Positions 57,547-64,000 of a stretch of 64,000 nt of DNA are shown piece by piece; positions within the stretch are counted from its first letter, which is position 1; every line of letters begins with the position of its first letter. The notes below the pieces were generated by a model. That model had not been told where the DNA came from. It saw only the letters and a list, made by a program, of their open reading frames with translations, and searched no databases. A program made the translations under genes and the position numbers. The DNA comes from Veillonella sp. 3310 (GTDB lineage Bacteria; Bacillota; Negativicutes; Veillonellales; Veillonellaceae), in contig NZ_RQVJ01000003.1 in the NCBI RefSeq assembly GCF_003999875.1, positions 124,001-188,000 of the forward strand, given 5' to 3'.

Positions 57547-60096
57547 ATGTACCGATTTCAAGTTAACGGTATTTGGCGTGAGGTGGAAGAAGATAAGCGA
57601 CTAATGGATTATCTTCGCGATGACCTACGCTTAACCGGAACAAAGGACGGTTGTAGTGCAGGTGCTTGTGGGGCTTGTACGATTCTCATTGATGGGAAGA
57701 AGGTAAAAGCTTGTATAGGTAAAGTTTCGCAAATGGAAGGCAAATCAATTATTACTATTGAAGGCCTTACAGAGCGTGAAAAAGAAGTATATGTATATGC
57801 TTTTGCAGAATGTGGAGCTGTACAATGTGGTTTCTGTATTCCAGGTATGATTATTAGTGCAAAGGCATTATTAGATACTACACTAGAGCCTACAAGAGCA
57901 GATGTTCAAAAAGCTTTATTGGGCAATATTTGTCGTTGTACAGGATATGTAAAAATTGAAGATGCTATTTTATTAGCAGCTCGTATGTTTAAAGAGAATG
58001 TACCTGTTCCTAAAAATGATGCAGACGGTACGGTAGGATCTCGGTTGCATCGTGTTGATGCGATGGAGAAAGCATTGGGTACAGGTTTATATGTAGATGA
58101 TATGGTAGTGGATGGCATGATTTATGCAAAAGCTATTCGCTCTAAATATCCAAGGGCTCGTGTAGATGCAATTCATATTGAAGAAGCTTTGGCACATCCT
58201 CAATGTGTGACAGTACTAACAGCGAAAGATGTACCTTTTAATAAAACAGGTCATATTGTTCCAGATTGGGACGTAATGATTGCAGAAGGGGATATCACTC
58301 GCTATGTAGGCGATGCCATTGCAGTAGTTGCAGTAAAAGAAAAAAAATATTTACAAGAAGTATGTAATCTAGTGACTGTAGACTATACAGAATTGACACC
58401 TGTAGTCACTCCAGAAGAGGCTTTAGCAGAAGGGGCGCCTCAATTACATCCGAATGGTAATATTTTGTCTCATCAATCATTAAGTCGTGGTAATGCAGAT
58501 GAAGCAATTGCCAATGCGGCGCATGTAGTTACTCGTCATTATTCTACACCACAAACGGACCATGCATTTATGGAACCAGAATGTGCTATTGCAGTGAAAA
58601 CTGAAGACGGAGTTCAACTCTATACAGGCAGTCAAAGTATATATGATGATCAACGTGAAGTGGCTCGTATGTTGGAGTTGGATGTGTCCAAAGTAAAAGT
58701 CCACAGCATGCTAGTAGGTGGTGGCTTTGGTGGTAAAGAAGATATGAGTGTGCAACATCATGCAGCACTTGTAGCTTGGAAAACGGGACTTCCAACGAAA
58801 GTACAGTTAACTCGACAAGAAAGTTTAGAAGTACATACAAAACGCCATGCCATGGAAATGGATATTACTACCGCTTGTGATGCAGAAGGTAAATTAGTAG
58901 CCACAAAAGTAAAAATTGTTTCCAATTGCGGAGCTTATGCATCCTTAGGTGGCCCGGTATTGCAACGGGCAGGTACACACTCTAGCGGTCCATATAATTT
59001 TGAAAACTTCTCGATGGATGGTATTTGTGTATATACGAATACAGTACCTGGCGGTGCATTCCGTGGGTTTGGTGTAACACAAACGATTTTTGGGCAAGAA
59101 GTGAACATTGATTTACTAGCTAAAGAAGTAGGTATGGATCCTTGGGAATTCCGCTATAAAAACGCAGTACGACCTGGTGATTACTTACCAAATGGACAAT
59201 TATGTACTCCAGATACAGGTATTGTAGAATGTTTGGAAGCCGTTAAAGATTCGTATTATGCCAGTGATCGTACAGGGCTTGCCATTTGTATGAAAAATAG
59301 TGGTGTTGGTGTAGGTTTGCCAGATACAGGACGCGTTATCCTAGAGGTTCGTGACGGTAAAGTTCGTATTCGTACATCCGCAGCATGTATTGGTCAAGGT
59401 GTAGGTACAGTAGCGGCACAAATTGTGGTAGAAGCTACGAAACTTTTACCAGAACAAATTGTAGTAGAAGCACCAGATACAGAACGGACACCAAACTCTG
59501 GTACAACTACAGCATCTCGACAAACGGTATTTACAGGGGAAGCAACACGTAGAGCTGCTGAAAAATTAGCAGAATTATTGAAAACTCAAACGTTAGCAGA
59601 TCTTGAAGGTAAAGAAATATACGAAGAGTTCCTAGGGGTTACGGATCCATTCGATTCGGATAAAAAACATCCTAAGAGCCATGTGGCTTATGGGTATGGA
59701 GCTTGCGTAGCTACGATTGGAGATGATAACAAAGTAAGTGAAATTCATGTGGCCTATGATGTAGGACGAGTGGTGAACCCTCAATCTTGTGAAGGCCAAG
59801 TTGAAGGTGGCACAATCATGGGGATGGGCTATGGTGTAACAGAAGACTTCAAATACAATGAAGGTAAAGTAGTTACAAAATATGGCACATTAGGCTTGTT
59901 GAGAGCTACGCAACGCCCAGAAATCAAATGTACATTCATAGAAAAAGGTACGCCAGACCAATATGCATATGGTGCTAAAGGTATTGGGGAAATTAGTAGT
60001 ATTCCAATTGCTCCAGCTATTGCGAATGCATATAATCGTTTGGACGGTATGGAACGTTGTTCTTTACCACTTGAGAAAACTGGATATCGAAAATAA
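57547..60096 (+). CDS. selenium-type molybdenum hydroxylase (XdhD-like), fused
   Basis: 849 residues. Residues 1-155 hold two [2Fe-2S] clusters (Cys36, 41, 44, 56, then CGAVQCGFC and CRCTGY). The rest is the molybdopterin domain with GGGFGGKEDMS, GAFRGFG and the catalytic GIGE near the C-terminus. No FAD domain. The fusion and size match the family annotated as selenium-dependent xanthine dehydrogenase. Hydroxylates purines (or the reverse reaction). AGGGAGG precedes ATG. The selenium is added after translation, not as selenocysteine. Confidence 0.9.
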   Translation: MYRFQVNGIWREVEEDKRLMDYLRDDLRLTGTKDGCSAGACGACTILIDGKKVKACIGKVSQMEGKSIITIEGLTEREKEVYVYAFAECGAVQCGFCIPGMIISAKALLDTTLEPTRADVQKALLGNICRCTGYVKIEDAILLAARMFKENVPVPKNDADGTVGSRLHRVDAMEKALGTGLYVDDMVVDGMIYAKAIRSKYPRARVDAIHIEEALAHPQCVTVLTAKDVPFNKTGHIVPDWDVMIAEGDITRYVGDAIAVVAVKEKKYLQEVCNLVTVDYTELTPVVTPEEALAEGAPQLHPNGNILSHQSLSRGNADEAIANAAHVVTRHYSTPQTDHAFMEPECAIAVKTEDGVQLYTGSQSIYDDQREVARMLELDVSKVKVHSMLVGGGFGGKEDMSVQHHAALVAWKTGLPTKVQLTRQESLEVHTKRHAMEMDITTACDAEGKLVATKVKIVSNCGAYASLGGPVLQRAGTHSSGPYNFENFSMDGICVYTNTVPGGAFRGFGVTQTIFGQEVNIDLLAKEVGMDPWEFRYKNAVRPGDYLPNGQLCTPDTGIVECLEAVKDSYYASDRTGLAICMKNSGVGVGLPDTGRVILEVRDGKVRIRTSAACIGQGVGTVAAQIVVEATKLLPEQIVVEAPDTERTPNSGTTTASRQTVFTGEATRRAAEKLAELLKTQTLADLEGKEIYEEFLGVTDPFDSDKKHPKSHVAYGYGACVATIGDDNKVSEIHVAYDVGRVVNPQSCEGQVEGGTIMGMGYGVTEDFKYNEGKVVTKYGTLGLLRATQRPEIKCTFIEKGTPDQYAYGAKGIGEISSIPIAPAIANAYNRLDGMERCSLPLEKTGYRK

Positions 60097-60137
60097 TCAG
60101 TAAGGGAGAGAGTGTACTAAGTCTATGAGGGAGATGT

Positions 60138-60165
60138 TGTAACAAGCACGGAAGTGCTTGTTACA
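60138..60165. repeat. perfect 12-bp inverted repeat between hydroxylase and permease
   Basis: TGTAACAAGCAC (60138-60149), loop GGAA, GTGCTTGTTACA (60154-60165). No T run follows. It may be an RNA hairpin that stabilises the upstream mRNA or a weak terminator, and the GGAA tetraloop favours an RNA role. Confidence 0.7.
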
Positions 60166-60246
60166 GCGTAAGATGATGTCGAATATTCAAAACATGATAT
60201 AAGCATAAGACTAGTATATTCTATTAAGTAATATGAGGTGATTCAT

Positions 60247-61647
60247 ATGGCACATCAAATTCAGGGAGTTAATCATGTAGATGGAATGTTACCCATTCCT
60301 AAATTGTTTGCCTACGGCTTACAACACGTATTAGCCATGTATGCTGGAGCAGTAGCGGTTCCAATTATTATAGCTCAAGCTATGCACTTATCAGGAGCGC
60401 AATTGATTCAATTAATTAATGCAGACTTATTTACTTGTGGGATCGCTACATTGATCCAAACATTAGGATTTTGGAAAATAGGTGCAAAAATCCCGTTGAT
60501 TCAAGGGATTACATTTGCCGCAGTATCCCCTATGATTTTAATTGGTCAGGAACATGGGATGACAAGTATTTATGGGGCCGTTATTGTAGCAGGGATAGTT
60601 ACATTCTTGATTTCCCATCTATTTAGTCGTTTAATCCGCTTTTTTCCACCTGTAGTAACAGGTACCATTATTACAATAATTGGTATTACATTAATGCCAG
60701 TATCCGTTCGTTGGGTAGGGGGAGGTAATCCTAGTTCTCCTGATTTTGCGAACCCTGTCAATTTATTTCTGGCTATCTTAACATTGGTTATCGTGGTAGC
60801 TGTGTATCGATTTGGTAAAGGCTTCTGGAGTAATGTAGCCGTATTAGTAGGGTTAGTAGTAGGAACATTAGTGTCCATGGCTCTTGGCGTAGCCCATTTA
60901 GGAGCTGTTGGTGAAGCTGAATGGTTTGCAGTAGTGACACCACTTGCTTTTGGTTGGCCAACCTTTGAATTTTCATCCATAATTTCTATGGTCATTGTTA
61001 TGTTAGTTGTTATGACAGAAACAACTGGCGACTGTATTGCTATCGGTGAAATTGTAGAAAAACCAATTGGTAAGAAAGAATTAGCAGCTTGTTTACGAGC
61101 AGACGGCTTTGCAACTATGATTGGTGGCTTACTAAATAGCTTCCCTCATACTGCATTTGCACAAAACGTTGGTCTTGTAGCAGTAACCAATGTAAAAAGT
61201 CGCTTTGTAGTGGCAGCATCTGGTGTTATCTTGGTGTTATTAGGCTTATTCCCTAAAATGGCGGCTGTGGTAGCAAGTATTCCTAATCCTGTATTAGGTG
61301 GTGCTGGCGTGGCTATGTTTGGTATGATTATCGCTAGTGGTATTCGTTCTTTGTCTAAAGTACAATTTGATGGTACTTACAACCTTATGATTGTAGCAAT
61401 CAGTATTGGCGTGAGTATGATTCCTTTGGCAGTTCCAACATTCTATGATCATTTCCCTGAATGGCTAAAAATTGTTCTTCATAGTGGTATTACATTTGGT
61501 AGCTTAATGGCAGTGGCATTAAATGTATTATTAAATGGCTATGGTTGTGAAACACATGTAGCACAAGTAACACGTCGTGAAAAAGCAATTGCTCGCTTAG
61601 ATAAGTGGAAAGCAGAGCGTAAAATTCGCAGAAAACAATCTATTTAA
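60247..61647 (+). CDS. uracil-xanthine (NCS2) permease
   Basis: GTG 60238 is in frame; ATG 60247 follows GAGGTG and is preferred (466 aa). Twelve or more hydrophobic helices and the NCS2 signature FAQNVGLVAVTNVKSR (about 299-315) are visible. The C-terminus is basic. It imports xanthine or urate with a proton or sodium ion, supplying substrate to the hydroxylase. A bidirectional terminator follows. Confidence 0.92.
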   Translation: MAHQIQGVNHVDGMLPIPKLFAYGLQHVLAMYAGAVAVPIIIAQAMHLSGAQLIQLINADLFTCGIATLIQTLGFWKIGAKIPLIQGITFAAVSPMILIGQEHGMTSIYGAVIVAGIVTFLISHLFSRLIRFFPPVVTGTIITIIGITLMPVSVRWVGGGNPSSPDFANPVNLFLAILTLVIVVAVYRFGKGFWSNVAVLVGLVVGTLVSMALGVAHLGAVGEAEWFAVVTPLAFGWPTFEFSSIISMVIVMLVVMTETTGDCIAIGEIVEKPIGKKELAACLRADGFATMIGGLLNSFPHTAFAQNVGLVAVTNVKSRFVVAASGVILVLLGLFPKMAAVVASIPNPVLGGAGVAMFGMIIASGIRSLSKVQFDGTYNLMIVAISIGVSMIPLAVPTFYDHFPEWLKIVLHSGITFGSLMAVALNVLLNGYGCETHVAQVTRREKAIARLDKWKAERKIRRKQSI

Positions 61648-61723
61648 TCACAATATTATATATGGCTAGAGTTAGGTTACATATATAAGTGCTTTCTTTA
61701 TACAGAAAGTAGCAGGAAAATAG

Positions 61724-61772
61724 GTAAGCACCAATTATATGTATAATTGGTGCTTACTTTGTTTTTTAATAT
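61724..61772. terminator. bidirectional terminator between permease and cysteine desulfurase
   Basis: GTAAGCACCAATTATA (61724-61739) pairs with TATAATTGGTGCTTAC (61742-61757), then TTTGTTTTTT. Sixteen-base perfect stem between convergent genes. Confidence 0.92.
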
Positions 61773-61784
61773 ATGGTATTCTAG

Positions 61785-62945
61785 TTATAAGAGTTGTGTA
61801 GTCTGTAACAGATCCAAGCTATTTAATATAGTATCCACTTCATCAGCTGTGTTGTGGTAGCCAAAGGAAAAGCGAACGGTTCCTCTAGGATAGGTTCCTA
61901 GTACTTGATGGGCTGTAGGAGCACAGTGCAACCCAACTCTAGTAATAATATGATAGGTTTCTTCTAAATTGTGTGCCAGTTCTGCTGGGTCACAATGATT
62001 AGGAGAAATTGAAATGACGGCTGTCCGGTTATGAATGTTGGGCATACCATGAATGGTATACTTTGGTAGTTCTTGTAATCCACATATGAATTGTTTGGTC
62101 AAAGACAATTCGTGTTGGTAAATGCTATCGATACCTACTGTATTGAGATAGGACAAACTAGCATGAAGACCGAGGATGCCTGGAATGTTGGGCGTACCAG
62201 GTTCAAAGCGGTCGGGAAAGGTAGTGGGAATCTCTACAGTATGAGAGAAACTACCAGTGCCGCCAGTTAGTAGAGGGTGTATTTGATGAGCCACATCTTT
62301 GGTAAGAAGAAAGCCACCGACCCCTTGAGGCCCCAATAATCCTTTATGACCGGTAAAGCACAGGATATCAATGTTCATGTCTTTCATATGGATCGGTAAG
62401 ATACCAGCAGATTGGGCAGCATCTACGATACACAATAGATTGTGCTCTTTACAGAATGCACCGATTTCAGCAATGGGTTGAATGGTACCACACACATTAG
62501 ATACATGAGTCACTAGAATGGCCTTTGTAGTAGGTAAGAGGAGTGATTCTAAGGTGGAGGTAATCATTTCCCCTTGAGGTGTGCTTGGAATGGTGGAGTA
62601 AGATACACCTTTCATAGATAATTGGTGGAGCGGACGCATGACGGCGTTATGCTCTAAGCTGGAAATTAGGAGGTGATCACCGGCAGAAAAAAGACCTTGT
62701 AAGACCATATTTAGACTAGTTGTTACATTGGGAGTAAAGATGACGTATTTTGGACTAGGTCCACCTAATAGTTGTTGTAACTGTTGACGTGTTTCTAAGA
62801 GCAAGCGTTCTACTTGGTATGCATCCTCGTTAGAGGAGCGATGGACAGAGGCTCCGTTATAGGAAATGTAATCATACATAGCCTGCGCTACAGTGGGCGC
62901 TTTTGGAAAAGAGGTACTGCTATTATCTGTATAGATGGATTTCAT
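61785..62945 (-). CDS. cysteine desulfurase (class V aminotransferase)
   Basis: ATG at 62945 follows AAAGGAG; the frame is open to 63008 but the promoter lies there. 386 residues: Lys201 in CFTGHKGLLGPQG binds PLP, His in SSLEHNAVMRP and Asp in IVDAAQSAG are conserved. The active cysteine is in VGLHCAPTAH. The small family (am_tr_V_EGC type) is linked to selenium genes. It may deliver selenium from selenocysteine, or sulfur, to the hydroxylase cofactor. Divergent from yedE. Confidence 0.88.
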   Translation of the reverse strand: MKSIYTDNSSTSFPKAPTVAQAMYDYISYNGASVHRSSNEDAYQVERLLLETRQQLQQLLGGPSPKYVIFTPNVTTSLNMVLQGLFSAGDHLLISSLEHNAVMRPLHQLSMKGVSYSTIPSTPQGEMITSTLESLLLPTTKAILVTHVSNVCGTIQPIAEIGAFCKEHNLLCIVDAAQSAGILPIHMKDMNIDILCFTGHKGLLGPQGVGGFLLTKDVAHQIHPLLTGGTGSFSHTVEIPTTFPDRFEPGTPNIPGILGLHASLSYLNTVGIDSIYQHELSLTKQFICGLQELPKYTIHGMPNIHNRTAVISISPNHCDPAELAHNLEETYHIITRVGLHCAPTAHQVLGTYPRGTVRFSFGYHNTADEVDTILNSLDLLQTTQLL

Positions 62946-62979
62946 AAGTATAACTCCTTTTAATATGTATATTATATTT

Positions 62980-63008
62980 AGTATAAAGTAAGCCATGAAA
63001 AATATCAA
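62980..63008 (-). promoter_or_regulatory. leftward promoter of the cysteine desulfurase gene
   Basis: On the minus strand TTGATA (63008-63003) and TATACT (62985-62980), 17-base spacing. The start codon follows 35 bases later. Confidence 0.65.
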
Positions 63009-63064
63009 TTTGTAGGGACCAAAGCAAACTAGTCGAAGAGGTAATGTTTAGTAGGAGAGGTACT

Positions 63065-64000
63065 ATGAGTGTAGTCAGTGAAAAGCAAAGAATTATTATT
63101 GCTGGATTAATTATTGGCGCTATAGCTAGTTTTTTAGTGTTAGCGGGAAACCCACAAAATATGGGCTTTTGTATTGCTTGTTTCATTCGTGATTCTGTAG
63201 GGGGATTGGGTCTGCATAGAGCAGCACCAGTACAATACATTCGTCCAGAGATTATTGGATTAGTGTTAGGAGCCTTTTTATTATCTTGGTTCCGTGGAGA
63301 GCGATCTGCTAAAGGTGGTTCGGCTCCAGCAACGCGATTTACCTTAGGATTTTTTACTATGATTGGTTGTCTTATTTTCTTAGGTTGTCCATTCCGTATG
63401 ATTTTGCGATTAGCTGGTGGTGATTGGAATGCTATTATGGGTCTATTAGGATTTACTGGCGGTATTGCAGTGGGGACCGTATTCTTAAAACGTGGCTATT
63501 CCTTGGGTAGAACGTATATCGTATCTAAAATGGATTCTTATATTATGCCCGTAGCACAGGTGATTTTATTAGGTCTTGTGGTGGCAGCGCCAGCGTTCAT
63601 TTTCTTTACTGAAAAAGGACCAGGTGCCATTCACGCTCCATTGTGGATTTCTTTGGCAGCAGGTTTAGTCGTAGGTGGCTTAGCACAATACAGTCGTCTT
63701 TGTATGGTAGGTGGTATCCGAGATATCATTCTATTTAAAGAAACAAAATTAATTCTTGGTTTTATTGCGATTCTTGTAGCAGCGTTCCTAGTGAACATTT
63801 CCGTTGGTAACTTCCATCCTGGTTTTGTGAAACAACCAATTGCGCATACAGATGGATTGTGGAACTTCTTGGGTATGGCCTTGGCGGGCTTGTGCTGTAC
63901 ATTAATGGGTGGCTGCCCATTACGTCAATTGATCTTATCCGGTGAAGGTAATTCCGATTCTATGATTACAGTTGTAGGCTTAGCAGCAGGTGCAGCATTT
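63065..64000 (+). CDS. yedE: YedE-type selenium transporter (3' end beyond window)
   Basis: ATG 63065 follows AGGAGAGG; open to the window end (312 codons). It is hydrophobic with many helices and cysteine signatures FCIACFIRD, FLGCPFRM and MGGCPLRQL. YedE/YeeE proteins transport selenium (or sulfur) compounds. In selenium-using bacteria this family is found next to selenophosphate and selenium-hydroxylase genes. Divergent from the desulfurase gene. Confidence 0.88.
   Translation, partial: MSVVSEKQRIIIAGLIIGAIASFLVLAGNPQNMGFCIACFIRDSVGGLGLHRAAPVQYIRPEIIGLVLGAFLLSWFRGERSAKGGSAPATRFTLGFFTMIGCLIFLGCPFRMILRLAGGDWNAIMGLLGFTGGIAVGTVFLKRGYSLGRTYIVSKMDSYIMPVAQVILLGLVVAAPAFIFFTEKGPGAIHAPLWISLAAGLVVGGLAQYSRLCMVGGIRDIILFKETKLILGFIAILVAAFLVNISVGNFHPGFVKQPIAHTDGLWNFLGMALAGLCCTLMGGCPLRQLILSGEGNSDSMITVVGLAAGAAF

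Noticed and set aside
1-64000. CRISPR array
   Set aside because: The repeats found are short, irregularly spaced and without uniform spacers; no cas genes.
1-64000. tRNA or rRNA genes
   Set aside because: I saw no cloverleaf-like segment or rRNA sequence, including at the right prophage junction.

Overview
The window shows an integrated siphovirus-type prophage (positions 1 to about 45.3 kb, left end outside the window) followed by a bacterial chromosomal segment (about 45.3 to 64 kb). The DNA is AT-rich. Gene content on the chromosomal side (SpeD-type AdoMet decarboxylase, a short malic enzyme, a complete selenium-linked purine/urate degradation cluster, NCS2 xanthine permease, YedE) and the phage signal-peptide/coiled-coil lysis protein fit an anaerobic Negativicute, most likely Veillonella or a close relative. 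That assignment is inference from gene content, not from a marker gene.

Prophage early side (1-9.5 kb): the tail of a dUTPase, then tightly packed, overlapping rightward genes: a D12-class DNA adenine methylase, a run of small helical proteins (at least one clear tandem duplication), a Cys-rich zinc-type protein, three tandem two-helix membrane-protein paralogues (the first broken by an in-frame TAG), an XRE regulator, and two tandem double ribbon-helix-helix-like proteins facing a leftward RHH-like gene. From 10.4 to 15.9 kb lie six self-contained cassettes. Each has its own near-consensus promoter, a 5' leader of hairpin, GTTATTTAT box, second hairpin and Shine-Dalgarno, one to three small genes (mostly unknown, one RadC) and, for most, a GC-rich terminator. 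The same box occurs about eleven times in the prophage. Between 15.9 and 17.9 kb is about 2 kb of non-coding DNA with three repeat families and an orphan late-type promoter.

Prophage late side (18-45 kb): a leftward mini tyrosine recombinase and a membrane protein, then terS, terL, portal, protease/scaffold, capsid, connectors, tail tube, tail chaperone with a -1 frameshift site, tape measure, NlpC/P60-like, lambda L/J-like tail tip, fibre-like proteins sharing an N-terminal module, holin, amidase, two overlapping spanin-like genes in different frames, and a 453-residue integrase with an N-terminal HTH. Three late promoters share an extended motif.

Host side: speD and malic enzyme form one unit. 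A YheO-type regulator with four CTAA-N7-TTAG sites around its promoter leads a rightward cluster (ygeX, ygeY, ygeW, carbamate kinase, ssnA, a shortened ygfK, hydantoinase, molybdenum hydroxylase, xanthine permease). Together these would import purines, hydroxylate and open the rings, split the fragments to ammonia, pyruvate and carbamoyl phosphate, and recover ATP. A cysteine desulfurase and the selenium transporter YedE stand divergently at the right edge and probably serve selenium supply for the hydroxylase.
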